Assembly: GCF_900188275.1 (NCBI RefSeq) | Contig: NZ_FZNY01000002.1 | Location: forward strand, 434,001-498,000 | DNA from: Dokdonia pacifica | Lineage (GTDB): Bacteria; Bacteroidota; Bacteroidia; Flavobacteriales; Flavobacteriaceae | Length of the DNA stretch: 64,000 nt | Direction of reading: 5' to 3' | Shown here: one piece after another, positions 1 through 9,746 of the stretch | Layout: every line of letters starts with the position of its first letter | Position numbering within the stretch: the first letter of the stretch is position 1 | The notes under the pieces: generated by a model | The model's database searches: none | What the model saw: only the letters and a program-made list of their open reading frames with translations | What the model was told of the DNA's origin: nothing | Program-made: the position numbers and the translations under genes

Positions 1-2
1 GT

Positions 3-290
3 GAAGATTTACTTTCAAAGTTGGGAGAACAAATGTCTGAAGAAATTATCCCTAGACTGTTTAGTATCACCATACAATCGCAACAGCGTATACCTAAAAT
101 TATAAACTTCGCATTTATTTTACTTGCGCTACTTACAATGCTAGGAGTTTTTCTTCCTATAGGAATTTTACTATTCCAACTACCATTATTCTTTAGCTAT
201 GTATCCATAGGGTTTGTATGTAGCATCCTTCTATTTATGACACTTTCCATCTATCCATTTGTCATAAAAGAAATAAATACAGGGCGTTAA
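3..290 (+). CDS. small two-helix membrane protein, probably 5' truncated
   Basis: The reading frame is open to the left edge of the window, so the true start may lie outside; an ATG at 33 and a TTG at 21 are internal alternatives. The visible product has a short polar N-terminus (EEIIPRLFS) followed by two hydrophobic segments, around residues 28-50 and 53-75 of the visible part, and a short charged tail. This is the shape of a small inner-membrane protein. I do not recognise the family. It sits about 100 bp upstream of uvrA, which has its own promoter-like sequence, so a shared operon is not needed. Such a small membrane partner often follows an ECF sigma-factor gene, but no such gene is visible here. 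Confidence 0.6.
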   Translation, partial: EDLLSKLGEQMSEEIIPRLFSITIQSQQRIPKIINFAFILLALLTMLGVFLPIGILLFQLPLFFSYVSIGFVCSILLFMTLSIYPFVIKEINTGR

Positions 291-367
291 TTTTCTGTGG
301 CACATAGATACGTATAAGATTAACAATACATAAACGTATCAACCTTTCTAATCTGCTGGCAAATAAG

Positions 368-376
368 TAACTTTGC
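368..376 (+). promoter_or_regulatory. Bacteroidota-type -7 box of uvrA
   Basis: TAACTTTGC matches the Bacteroidota -7 consensus TAnnTTTG and lies 17 bases before the uvrA ATG. No clean TTG -33 element is seen at the expected 19-21 base distance (TTTC near 345 is the nearest), so this is a partial match. Confidence 0.5.
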
Positions 377-392
377 AACTTTTGGTAAATTT

Positions 393-3239
393 ATGGCACA
401 AACAGAAGAAATCATTGAAGTTTACGGCGCTAGGGCACACAATCTCAAAAATATTGATGTGATTATCCCTAGGGAGAAACTCGTTGTGATTACAGGACTT
501 TCTGGAAGTGGTAAAAGTTCTTTAGCTTTTGATACCATCTATGCAGAAGGACAGCGAAGATATATTGAGACATTCTCTGCCTATGCTCGACAATTTTTAG
601 GAGGACTTGAACGTCCAGATGTCGATAAAATTCAAGGATTATCTCCAGTGATTGCTATAGAACAAAAAACAACAAGTAAAAGTCCAAGATCAACTGTAGG
701 TACAATTACAGAAATTTATGACTTTTTACGTTTACTTTATGCCAGAGCCAGTGATGCCTATAGCTACAATACTGGTGAGAAAATGGTGAGCTATACCGAT
801 GATCAAATAAAAGATTTGATTATTAAAAGTTTTGATGGAAAACGTATCAATATCTTAGCTCCTATTGTACGCTCACGTAAAGGGCATTATAGAGAACTCT
901 TTGAACAAATTGCAAAACAAGGTTTTGTTAAAGTACGTATTGACGGTGAAGTAAGAGACATTGTAAAAGGCATGAAGGTAGATCGCTATAAAACACATGA
1001 TATAGAGATTGTCATTGACCGCCTTGCTATACAATCTGGAACTGATGATGATAAACGCTTACGCGAAAGTATAAACACGGCAATGTATCATGGGGATGAT
1101 GTACTCATGGTATTAGACCAAGATACTGAAGAAGTACGATATTTTAGTAGAAATTTAATGTGTCCATCTACAGGAATATCCTATCCAAACCCTGAACCAA
1201 ATAACTTCTCTTTTAACTCTCCCAAAGGGGCATGTCCAAAATGTAATGGTATTGGAGAACTTTATGAAGTCAATGTAGATAAAATCATTCCAGACAAAAA
1301 GAAATCCATTCAAAACGGAGGGTTAGAACCTCATGGTCCTCATAAAAACAATTGGATTTTTAAACAATTACAATTCATTGCAGATCGTTTTGATTTTAAA
1401 CTCACGGATCCTATAGAAAAAATCCCTGAAGAAGCACTGACTTTTATTTTTTATGGAGGCAATGAAAAATTTTCTGTACAATCTAAAGAGCTAGGAGTTA
1501 CCCGTGATTATAAGATCGACTTTGAAGGCGTAGCAAATTTTATAGAAAACACATTTAACACTAGTGATTCTACATCTTTAAAACGATGGGCAAAGGGATA
1601 TATGGACAAAATCTCTTGTCCAGAATGTAAAGGTTCTAGATTACGTAAAGAATCATTATTCTTTAAAGTTGAAAACCAAAGCATCTCTGATTTGGCTCAT
1701 ATGGATATTCTAGAGCTACAAGAATGGTTTGATTCCTTGGAGAAAAAACTATCTGAGAAACAAGTTAAAATCGCTTCTGAGATTATTAAAGAAATAAAGA
1801 CACGCATTCAATTTCTAGTTGATGTAGGACTCACCTATTTATCATTACATCGCAATTCTAAATCGCTTTCTGGTGGAGAAGCTCAGCGTATTCGTCTTGC
1901 CACACAAATAGGATCACAATTGGTAGGTGTATTATACATCCTTGATGAACCAAGTATTGGATTACACCAACGAGATAACCAGAAATTAATTAATTCTTTA
2001 CTCTCTTTACGAGATATTGGAAATTCTGTCATTGTAGTAGAACATGACAAGGACATGATTGAACGTGCAGATCATGTAATTGATATTGGTCCGCGAGCTG
2101 GGAAATATGGAGGAGAAATTATAAGCCAAGGAACTCCAGAAGAATTAGTACACCATAGCACACTTACTGCACAGTATCTTAATGGAGAAAAAGAAATTGA
2201 AGTTCCTAAAAAGCGTAGAGAAGGTAATGGAAAAACCATAGAACTTAAAGGAGCTACAGGAAACAACTTAAAGAATGTAAACATATCTATTCCATTAGGA
2301 AAGATGATTGCCGTAACGGGCGTTTCTGGAAGCGGTAAATCTACGCTTATCAATGAGACTCTCTACCCTATCATGAATGCGCATTACTTTAATGGCGTTA
2401 AAAAACCGATGCCTTATAAAAGTATCAAAGGGTTAGAAAATTGTGATAAAGTAATTGATATCAACCAATCACCTATAGGAAGAACACCTCGTTCTAATCC
2501 AGCCACATATACAGGAGCTTTTAGCGAAATCAGAGCTCTATTTGCAAAAACCCCAGAAGCACTTATACGTGGATACAAACCTGGTCGTTTCAGTTTTAAT
2601 GTTGCTGGAGGACGTTGCGAAACCTGTAAAGGAGGTGGCCTGCGAGTGATAGAAATGAATTTCTTACCCGATGTATATGTCGAGTGTGAAACATGTCAAG
2701 GAAAACGTTTCAATAGAGAAACATTAGAAATTCGATATAAAGGAAAATCGATTTCTGATGTGTTAGAAATGACCATACGAGAAGCCACAGATTTCTTTGA
2801 GCATATTCCAAAAATCTATAGAAAACTCAAGACTATAAAAGATGTAGGTCTCGGATATATTACGCTAGGACAACAATCTACGACACTCTCTGGTGGAGAA
2901 GCACAACGTATCAAACTTGCCACAGAACTAAGTAAACGAGATACAGGAAATACTTTTTACATCTTAGACGAACCCACTACAGGTTTGCATTTTGAAGACA
3001 TACGCGTTCTAATGGAAGTTCTGAATAGACTTGTAAACAAAGGAAATACGATTCTAATTATAGAACATAATTTAGATGTTGTAAAAATGGCTGATTATAT
3101 TATTGATATAGGATATGAAGGCGGAAAAGGCGGTGGGAAAGTTGTTGCAAAAGGAACACCAGAACAACTCATCAAAAACAAAAAGAGCTATACAGCTCAA
3201 TTCTTAAAAAAAGAAATGAACCCAATAGTAACTGTATAA
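393..3239 (+). CDS. uvrA: excinuclease ABC subunit A
   Basis: This is the damage-recognition ATPase of nucleotide excision repair, a cytosolic dimer that loads UvrB. At 948 residues it is normal length. It has two ABC modules: Walker [10 protein letters not shown] at about residue 35 and GVSGSGKST at about 645, and signatures [14 protein letters not shown] and [14 protein letters not shown], each followed by an LDEP Walker B. The C-terminal zinc module is intact (CETCKGGG and CETCQGKR, about 742-768). In the first zinc module the expected CxxC is CPST, so one cysteine is missing (about residue 259), while ACPKCNG near 280 remains; I believe this is common in Bacteroidota UvrA. ATG at 393 lies just after a -7 box. 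The LOG-family gene follows after 26 bases. Confidence 0.97.
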   Translation: MAQTEEIIEVYGARAHNLKNIDVIIPREKLVVITGLSGSGKSSLAFDTIYAEGQRRYIETFSAYARQFLGGLERPDVDKIQGLSPVIAIEQKTTSKSPRSTVGTITEIYDFLRLLYARASDAYSYNTGEKMVSYTDDQIKDLIIKSFDGKRINILAPIVRSRKGHYRELFEQIAKQGFVKVRIDGEVRDIVKGMKVDRYKTHDIEIVIDRLAIQSGTDDDKRLRESINTAMYHGDDVLMVLDQDTEEVRYFSRNLMCPSTGISYPNPEPNNFSFNSPKGACPKCNGIGELYEVNVDKIIPDKKKSIQNGGLEPHGPHKNNWIFKQLQFIADRFDFKLTDPIEKIPEEALTFIFYGGNEKFSVQSKELGVTRDYKIDFEGVANFIENTFNTSDSTSLKRWAKGYMDKISCPECKGSRLRKESLFFKVENQSISDLAHMDILELQEWFDSLEKKLSEKQVKIASEIIKEIKTRIQFLVDVGLTYLSLHRNSKSLSGGEAQRIRLATQIGSQLVGVLYILDEPSIGLHQRDNQKLINSLLSLRDIGNSVIVVEHDKDMIERADHVIDIGPRAGKYGGEIISQGTPEELVHHSTLTAQYLNGEKEIEVPKKRREGNGKTIELKGATGNNLKNVNISIPLGKMIAVTGVSGSGKSTLINETLYPIMNAHYFNGVKKPMPYKSIKGLENCDKVIDINQSPIGRTPRSNPATYTGAFSEIRALFAKTPEALIRGYKPGRFSFNVAGGRCETCKGGGLRVIEMNFLPDVYVECETCQGKRFNRETLEIRYKGKSISDVLEMTIREATDFFEHIPKIYRKLKTIKDVGLGYITLGQQSTTLSGGEAQRIKLATELSKRDTGNTFYILDEPTTGLHFEDIRVLMEVLNRLVNKGNTILIIEHNLDVVKMADYIIDIGYEGGKGGGKVVAKGTPEQLIKNKKSYTAQFLKKEMNPIVTV

Positions 3240-3265
3240 AAAGTTACTTTAAAAAATATAGTACA

Positions 3266-3961
3266 ATGACAATGCATAGTGAAACTAGACCTAAAGGTTG
3301 GAATGAAATAAAGACAAACGATTCTTGGGCAATATTTAAAATTGTTGGTGAATTTGTAAACGGATTTGAAAAAATGAGTCAGATAGGACCTTGTGTGTCT
3401 GTATTTGGAAGTGCTCGTACTAAACCAGAAGATCCTTATTACGAACTTGCCGTAGAAGTATCTAAAAAAATTGCCGAAAATGGCTATGGAGTTATTACCG
3501 GCGGTGGACCAGGGATTATGGAGGCTGGAAATAAAGGAGCTCATTTAGCTGGCGGTACATCTGTAGGACTAAACATAGATCTTCCATTTGAGCAACACGA
3601 CAATCCCTATATAGATAGTGATAAAAGTCTTGATTTTGACTATTTCTTTGTTCGCAAAGTAATGTTTGTGAAATACTCACAAGGATTTGTCGTAATGCCT
3701 GGAGGGTTTGGAACTTTAGATGAACTTTTTGAAGCAATCACTCTTATCCAAACTCATAAGATCCAAAAATTCCCAATTATTTTAGTTGGAAAAGATTTCT
3801 GGGGTGGTTTATTAGACTGGGTAAAATCTACATTATTAGATAAATATGGAAATATTAGCCCAAAAGATATAGATCTTATTCACCTTGTAGATACTCCAGA
3901 AGAAGTAATAGAAGTATTAAATGACTTCTATGAAAAATATCAATTAAGTCCTAACTTCTAG
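3266..3961 (+). CDS. LOG family (TIGR00730) Rossmann-fold nucleotide phosphoribohydrolase-like protein
   Basis: The family hydrolyses nucleoside 5'-monophosphates (cytokinin riboside monophosphates in plants, AMP-like substrates in bacteria) to base and ribose 5-phosphate. The two hallmark motifs are present: GGGPGIMEAGNKGA near residue 79 and PGGFGTLDELFE near residue 145. Length 231 residues is typical for the longer bacterial type. There is no signal peptide, so it should be cytosolic. It follows uvrA by 26 bases on the same strand and is probably cotranscribed. The physiological substrate cannot be told from sequence. Confidence 0.9.
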   Translation: MTMHSETRPKGWNEIKTNDSWAIFKIVGEFVNGFEKMSQIGPCVSVFGSARTKPEDPYYELAVEVSKKIAENGYGVITGGGPGIMEAGNKGAHLAGGTSVGLNIDLPFEQHDNPYIDSDKSLDFDYFFVRKVMFVKYSQGFVVMPGGFGTLDELFEAITLIQTHKIQKFPIILVGKDFWGGLLDWVKSTLLDKYGNISPKDIDLIHLVDTPEEVIEVLNDFYEKYQLSPNF

Positions 3962-4135
3962 CATATTCAATACTATCTTAAAGTCAACTTTTGTTATAAT
4001 ATATGATGAGATTATACATTATATCAAAGTAAGTTTGTTAATTAGCACGTTTTAAATAAAAATCTTAAGAAGGTATTAACAAAAGTTGGCATTAAATATG
4101 TTGCATATAAATCACATAATTTCTTGAATAGTATA

Positions 4136-6967
4136 TTGAAAAAAATCTTCCAAGCCATTTTAGTTTTTTGTTTGCTTTGCACAACAAGTGTAATAGCACA
4201 AAACACTATTGGAGTAAACGCGCGTTTATTACCCGAAGAAGATGCTATTGAAATAACACAATCAATTACTTATAAAAACACAACACAAGACACACTTACA
4301 ACAATATATCTTAATGATTGGGCGCATAGTTTTTCTTCTAAAGAGACCCCATTAGCTGTAAGGTTTGCAGAAGATTTTGAGAAAAAATTCCATTTAGCAA
4401 AAGACGAAGAACGTGGCTTTACTGCTATTAAGTCTATATATGATGGTACTTCTTATTTACAATACAAAAGGCTTGACAAAGCACAAGATATTATTGAAGT
4501 ACCACTTAAAACACCCTTACTACCAAAAGCGTCATATAATTTAAAGCTCACCTATAAAGTTAAATTACCGTATACACGTTTTACAAACTATGGAGTTACC
4601 AAGACTAAAGATTACAACCTAAGATATTGGTATATCACTCCAGCCATATATGATGGAGAATGGCAATATTATAGTAACAAAAATCTAGTAGATCGATATT
4701 ATCCCAACAGTGATATCCAAATCACTTTTTCATTTCCAAAGGAGTATGAAATCATTACAGATTTTGAAACCCGTATTGAGAATACTTCCTATAATACCAA
4801 GGAAAAAATAGCAATTCTTAACGGTAAAGACAGAATCAACCCTAGAGTATACCTTACTAAAAACCCTAATTTTGAAAAAATAGAAACAGATTTCTTAACC
4901 CTAAACTCCAATATAGATGATCGTATGGTAGGGGATCCTATTCGTGCTCTTATTGTAGATCGTATTGCGGGTTTTATGAAAGAAAATCTAGGGGAATATC
5001 CTCACAAGACATTACTCGTCACACAACTTGATTATAAAGAAAATCAAGTATACGGCTTAAACCAATTACCCAATTTTATCCGACCATTCCCAGATGGATT
5101 TCAATATGAGATCAAATTAGTAAAAACCATTATTAATAAGTACGTAGATAATACTCTACTCGTTAATCCAAGAATGGACAGATGGATCATCGATGGAATT
5201 AAGGTACATCTCATGCAACGCTATATTGATACTTTTTATCCTGATTTAAAAGTAGTAGGTAGCCTTGATAAATATTGGCTAGTACGACAATTCTATCTCT
5301 CAAAATTAGAATTTAACGATCAGTACAATCTCCTATACATGAATATAGCGAGACTCAACTTAGATCAGCCATTATCAAAACCCTATGACTCTCTTATCAA
5401 GTACAATGTACAAATAGCAAATGCATATAAAAGTGGCGCTGGACTTCGGTATTTAGGTGATTTTTTAGAAGATGATGTTGTTAATAACACCATCAAAGAG
5501 TTTTACACGAACTACAACTTAAAACAAGGCGTAAGTCCTAAAGACTTTGAAAATCTTATTAGAAAAAACACATCAAAAGATGTCGATTGGTTTTTTAATG
5601 AATATGTAACCACTAGACGTAAGCTTGATTTTAAAATCAAGAATTCTAAGAGAGAGGGAGATTCATTAGTAGTAACCATCAAAAACAAAAGAGATAACCC
5701 TGCTCCTATTTCTGTATATGGATTAAAAGATGGAGAAGTTGTATCTAAGACATGGGTAGAAAATATAGAAAAGACAAAATCAATAGCCCTTCCTGCCGAT
5801 AGTATAGATAGAGTTGTTTTAAATTATGATGAAATTATTCCAGAATATAACCTCAGAGATAGCTATCATAACCCCAAAGGCTTCTTAGGACTCAACAAAC
5901 CTATTCAATTAAAGTTTTTACAAGATTTTGAAAATCCATCAAAAAATCAGGCATTTATAATTCCAACAGCAGAGTTTAATATTTATGATGGTCTGAGTCC
6001 TGGATTAAAATTATATAATAACACGATACTTCGTAAAAATTTCAGATATAAGTTTGAACCTCAATTTGGATTACGATCTAAAGCTATCATTGGTAAAGCA
6101 TCATTATCGTACACGCATTTTTTAGAAGACAGCAAACTCTTTAGTGTACGCTATGGAGTTTCTGGAAACAGATCATCTTTTGGTCCAGATTTATTCTTTG
6201 AGCGTTTTGTACCGTTCTTAAATTTTAGTTTTAAACCAAGAGATTTTAGAGCAAATAGAGGCTCTAATCTATCTACTCGCTTTGTACGCGTGCAAAGAGA
6301 TGAAGATTTTAGACAAGAATCCCAAGACCCGGACTACTCTGTATTCAACTTACGCTTTTCACACTTTGATAGAGCAATTATCAATACCGTTAGCTATAAT
6401 GCAGATTTACAAGTGGCAAAAGATTTTACAAAACTATCTGCCACCTTCTTTTACAGACATCTGTATTTAAATAACCGTCAGTTAAACTTACGTTTTTACG
6501 CCGGTACCTTTTTAAGAAACAGAACAAGAGATAGTGGAGATTTTTTCAGTTTTGCATTAGACAGACCTACAGATTACCTCTTTGATTTCAATTATTACGG
6601 TCGTTCTGAAGACAGTGGTATCTTTAGTCAACAATTTATTTTTGCAGAAGGAGGATTTAAGTCTAGATTACAACCTGCCTTTGCAAACGAGTGGATTACC
6701 ACGATAAACGCAAGTACTACACTTTGGAAATACATCTATGCCTACGGAGATGTAGGTCTAGTAAAAAACAGAGCACAAACCCTAGAGCCTGTATATGATT
6801 CTGGAATTCAAGTAAGCCTACTTGATGATTATTTTGAAATTTTCCTTCCCGTGTATTCAAATTTAGGTTGGGAAATCGCACAACCTAATTACGATCAGAA
6901 AATACGTTTTATTGTATCACTAGATATAGATACTTTAATACGCCTTTTTCAACGTAGATGGTATTAA
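4136..6967 (+). CDS. M1 (gluzincin) peptidase-like outer-envelope protein lacking HExxH
   Basis: The protein begins with a signal peptide (KKIFQAILVFCLLC...VIAQ) when started at TTG 4136; TTG 4124 is four codons further up and no ATG is available. The first 500 residues follow the layout of aminopeptidase N-like proteins: an N-terminal beta domain, then a helical domain with the segment DRWIIDGIKVHLMQRY where active enzymes carry the second zinc motif. No HExxH is present anywhere; the matching stretch reads IKLVKTIINKYVDN. The last ~330 residues are rich in alternating aromatic/polar strands and end in Trp-Tyr, as in an outer-membrane beta-barrel. I infer a catalytically dead M1 scaffold fused to a barrel-like domain. 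Function unknown. Confidence 0.8.
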   Translation: MKKIFQAILVFCLLCTTSVIAQNTIGVNARLLPEEDAIEITQSITYKNTTQDTLTTIYLNDWAHSFSSKETPLAVRFAEDFEKKFHLAKDEERGFTAIKSIYDGTSYLQYKRLDKAQDIIEVPLKTPLLPKASYNLKLTYKVKLPYTRFTNYGVTKTKDYNLRYWYITPAIYDGEWQYYSNKNLVDRYYPNSDIQITFSFPKEYEIITDFETRIENTSYNTKEKIAILNGKDRINPRVYLTKNPNFEKIETDFLTLNSNIDDRMVGDPIRALIVDRIAGFMKENLGEYPHKTLLVTQLDYKENQVYGLNQLPNFIRPFPDGFQYEIKLVKTIINKYVDNTLLVNPRMDRWIIDGIKVHLMQRYIDTFYPDLKVVGSLDKYWLVRQFYLSKLEFNDQYNLLYMNIARLNLDQPLSKPYDSLIKYNVQIANAYKSGAGLRYLGDFLEDDVVNNTIKEFYTNYNLKQGVSPKDFENLIRKNTSKDVDWFFNEYVTTRRKLDFKIKNSKREGDSLVVTIKNKRDNPAPISVYGLKDGEVVSKTWVENIEKTKSIALPADSIDRVVLNYDEIIPEYNLRDSYHNPKGFLGLNKPIQLKFLQDFENPSKNQAFIIPTAEFNIYDGLSPGLKLYNNTILRKNFRYKFEPQFGLRSKAIIGKASLSYTHFLEDSKLFSVRYGVSGNRSSFGPDLFFERFVPFLNFSFKPRDFRANRGSNLSTRFVRVQRDEDFRQESQDPDYSVFNLRFSHFDRAIINTVSYNADLQVAKDFTKLSATFFYRHLYLNNRQLNLRFYAGTFLRNRTRDSGDFFSFALDRPTDYLFDFNYYGRSEDSGIFSQQFIFAEGGFKSRLQPAFANEWITTINASTTLWKYIYAYGDVGLVKNRAQTLEPVYDSGIQVSLLDDYFEIFLPVYSNLGWEIAQPNYDQKIRFIVSLDIDTLIRLFQRRWY

Positions 6968-6994
6968 AATTCAACGAGTTGTATTTTTTCTGAG

Positions 6995-7061
6995 TACGCT
7001 TTCGCGAAATCGAACTTGCGAGATTCACGACCATAGGGAGAGTGAAACGATAAAGCGTATA
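6995..7061 (+). repeat. repeat element carrying the GCTTTCGCGAAA half palindrome, copy 1
   Basis: This stretch starts TACGCTTTCGCGAAATCGAA and ends GATAAAGCGTATA. It is related to the reverse complement of 57514-57601: both read ACGCTTTCGCGAAA, then CGAACTTG(C/T)GAGA, later GACCAT followed by GGAGAG(T/C)GAA(A/G)CG, then TAAAGCGTATA. Ends are inverted repeats (TACGCTTT / AAAGCGTA). The element lies just behind the stop of the M1-like gene, so it could fold in the mRNA 3' end. Confidence 0.7.
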
Positions 7062-7182
7062 CAACCCTACTATTTATTATCATTTTCTTAATGAAAACCC
7101 AATATTCTATTTTTTTTTGAAATATTCACAGTCAAATGACGACTATATTAAATTATATTCAAAATCTTAACGTAAAACAGCC

Positions 7183-7214
7183 TTGCTTTTGAGGGTTGTT
7201 TTTCGTAATTTTGC
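7183..7214 (+). promoter_or_regulatory. Bacteroidota promoter of the fused E1 gene
   Basis: TTG at 7183-7185 and TAATTTTGC at 7206-7214 match the -33 TTG and -7 TAnnTTTG elements with 20 bases between them. The start codon is 22 bases further on. Confidence 0.65.
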
Positions 7215-7235
7215 AGAACTTTTCACACAAAACCT

Positions 7236-9647
7236 ATGGCGACAACTAAGACTCAAAATACCAAGTTATCCTTTGAAGATTTTAAAGCATCTGTACTTTC
7301 AGATTACAAAATAGCGGTAACGAGTCGTGAATGTAGTTTATTAGGAAGACGTGAAGTACTCACTGGAAAAGCAAAATTTGGAATCTTTGGAGATGGTAAA
7401 GAATTACCACAACTAGCTTGGGCTCGTGCATTTAAAAACGGTGATTTTAGGTCTGGATATTATAGAGATCAAACGTTTATGATGGCGATAGACCATCTTA
7501 CTATAGAACAATTTTTTGCAGGACTCTATGCACATACCGATATAGATTTTGATCCTATGAGTGCTGGAAAGCAAATGGGAGGCCACTTTGCGACACATAG
7601 TTTAGATACTAATGGCAACTGGAACAATTTGCTTGAACAGAAAAATTCAAGCGCAGACATCTCTCCTACCGCTGGACAAATGCCAAGATTATTAGGTCTT
7701 GCGCAAGCATCAAAAATTTATCGTAATGTAAAGAGTACAGAAAAAGAAAACTTTTCTGATAATGGAAACGAAGTTGCTTGGGGAACTATCGGAAATGCAA
7801 GTACTAGTGAAGGGCTCTTTTTTGAAACTATCAATGCTGCTGGAGTACTACAAGTACCCATGGTCATCAATGTATGGGATGATGAGTACGGAATCTCAGT
7901 ACATGCAAAGCACCAAACTACTAAAGAAAATATTTCTGAAATATTAAGCGGTTTTCAACGTAATGAAAACGAAGCAGGATATGAGATTATACGCGTAAAT
8001 GGTTGGGATTACCCTGCACTTATAGACGCCTATGAGCGTGCTGGAAAAATTGCTCGTGAAGAACATGTGCCTGTACTTGTACACGTGTTAGAATTAACAC
8101 AACCTCAAGGACACTCTACCTCTGGATCACATGAGCGTTATAAGAATGAAGAGCGCCTTACTTGGGAAAGAGCACATGATTGTAACCTAAAATTTAAAGA
8201 GTGGATTATCAATCAAGGGCTTGCTACCCAGGAAGAACTAGAGATAATAGATAAAGAGATTAAAAAAGAAGTTCGCGATGGTAAGAAAGCTGCTTGGAAA
8301 GCCTTTTCATATCCTACACAAACCGAACAACAAAAAGTACTCTCTATACTTCAAGATGTAATCCAAGCTTCTGCAAATGGAAGTTTTATTCAACCATTAC
8401 ATACAGAACTTGCAGAAAATAAAGAACCACTTAAAAGTGATATTTTACGTATTGCTCGTAAAGCATTACACTATGTGATAGGAGAATCATCTGATGCAAA
8501 AGCATTATTACAAGATTGGATCACATCATATATAGAAAAATCACAACCCGATTATAGCGCACATTTATATAGTGAAACAGCAAGTAACGCTACTCAAATT
8601 GCAGAAGTAGCTCCTATATATACTGCTGAGAGTACTACTGTAGATGGACGTGTGATCTTACGAGAAAACTTTGACAATATCTTTAACACACAACCTAATA
8701 CGCTGGTCTTTGGAGAAGATGCAGGAACTATAGGTGATGTAAATCAAGGATTAGAAGGACTACAAGAAAAATACGGAGAACTTCGTGTCTCTGATACAGG
8801 GATCCGTGAAGCGACCATTATAGGACAAGGAATAGGAATGGCAATGAGAGGCTTACGTCCTATTGCTGAGATACAGTATTTAGACTATTTACTGTATGCT
8901 ATTCAAATCATGAGTGATGACTTAGCAACACTACGTTACCGTACACACGGACGCCAAAAAGCACCGCTTATTGTTCGTACCAGAGGTCACAGACTAGAAG
9001 GTATCTGGCATAGTGGCTCACAAATGGCTGCTGCGATTCATTTATTAAGAGGAATGTATATTCTTACGCCTCGTAATATGACGAAAGCAGCTGGTTTTTA
9101 TAACACATTACTAGAAAGTGATGAGCCAGCTTTAATCGTAGAATGTCTAAATGGCTACCGTCTTAAAGAACAAATGCCAGAGAATCTAGGCGAGATACGC
9201 ACCCCAATTGGTGTGGTAGAAACCGTAAAAGAAGGATCTGATATTACCCTACTTTCGTATGGAAGTACACTACGTATTGTACAAGATGTAGCAAAACAAT
9301 TACTCACTGTAGGTATTAATGCAGAAGTAATTGATGCACAGTCCTTATTACCGTTTGACATCAACCATGATGTAGTCAAAAGTGTACAAAAAACCAATCG
9401 TATTTTAGTCATTGATGAAGATATGCCTGGAGGCGCAAGTGCCTATTTATTACAGCACATCTTAGATGATCAAAATGCATATCAATATTTAGATAGTAAA
9501 CCACAAACATTGACTGCAAAAGCACATAGACCAGCCTATGGAACCGACGGAGATTATTTCTCTAAACCATCTGCTGAGGATATTTTTGAAAAGGTTTATG
9601 AAATGATGCATGAGGTAGATCCTGAAACGTATCCTGCATTGAGGTAG
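7236..9647 (+). CDS. fused alpha-ketoacid dehydrogenase E1 (alpha plus beta, 2-oxoisovalerate dehydrogenase type)
   Basis: The enzyme decarboxylates branched-chain 2-oxo acids with thiamine diphosphate and passes the acyl group to E2 lipoate. Both E1 subunits are in one 803-residue chain. The alpha part (about 1-380) has GTIGNASTSEGLFFE and VINVWDDEYGIS, corresponding to the ThDP/Mg site. The beta part (about 465-803) has VFGEDAGTIGDVNQGLEGLQ, VSDTGIREATIIGQGIGMA and the C-terminal transketolase domain ending YGTDGDYFSKPSAEDIFE. A middle linker of about 90 residues is poorly recognisable. Fused E1 is common in Flavobacteriia. It has its own promoter, and no E2 or E3 gene is adjacent. Confidence 0.92.
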   Translation: MATTKTQNTKLSFEDFKASVLSDYKIAVTSRECSLLGRREVLTGKAKFGIFGDGKELPQLAWARAFKNGDFRSGYYRDQTFMMAIDHLTIEQFFAGLYAHTDIDFDPMSAGKQMGGHFATHSLDTNGNWNNLLEQKNSSADISPTAGQMPRLLGLAQASKIYRNVKSTEKENFSDNGNEVAWGTIGNASTSEGLFFETINAAGVLQVPMVINVWDDEYGISVHAKHQTTKENISEILSGFQRNENEAGYEIIRVNGWDYPALIDAYERAGKIAREEHVPVLVHVLELTQPQGHSTSGSHERYKNEERLTWERAHDCNLKFKEWIINQGLATQEELEIIDKEIKKEVRDGKKAAWKAFSYPTQTEQQKVLSILQDVIQASANGSFIQPLHTELAENKEPLKSDILRIARKALHYVIGESSDAKALLQDWITSYIEKSQPDYSAHLYSETASNATQIAEVAPIYTAESTTVDGRVILRENFDNIFNTQPNTLVFGEDAGTIGDVNQGLEGLQEKYGELRVSDTGIREATIIGQGIGMAMRGLRPIAEIQYLDYLLYAIQIMSDDLATLRYRTHGRQKAPLIVRTRGHRLEGIWHSGSQMAAAIHLLRGMYILTPRNMTKAAGFYNTLLESDEPALIVECLNGYRLKEQMPENLGEIRTPIGVVETVKEGSDITLLSYGSTLRIVQDVAKQLLTVGINAEVIDAQSLLPFDINHDVVKSVQKTNRILVIDEDMPGGASAYLLQHILDDQNAYQYLDSKPQTLTAKAHRPAYGTDGDYFSKPSAEDIFEKVYEMMHEVDPETYPALR

Positions 9648-9653
9648 TTTGTA

Positions 9654-9673
9654 TACGCTTTCGCGAAAGCGTA
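9654..9673. repeat. iterated palindrome, 20-bp perfect copy
   Basis: TACGCTTTCGCGAAAGCGTA is a perfect 20-bp palindrome seven bases after the E1 stop codon and between convergent genes. It is one of the GCTTTCGCGAAAGC family found throughout the window. It has no following T tract, so it is a weak terminator at best. Confidence 0.85.
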
Positions 9674-9746
9674 CCCAGAAACACCACAAAAAAGTCAACA
9701 CTAATTATTAAATAAGAGCTAAACACTAACGGCTAAAGACTAACGA

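Noticed and set aside
9710-9745. Degenerate tandem repeat CTAAACACTAACGG / CTAAAGACTAACGA
   Set aside because: Two imperfect units of ~14 bases only; probably chance or an old slippage in a convergent spacer.
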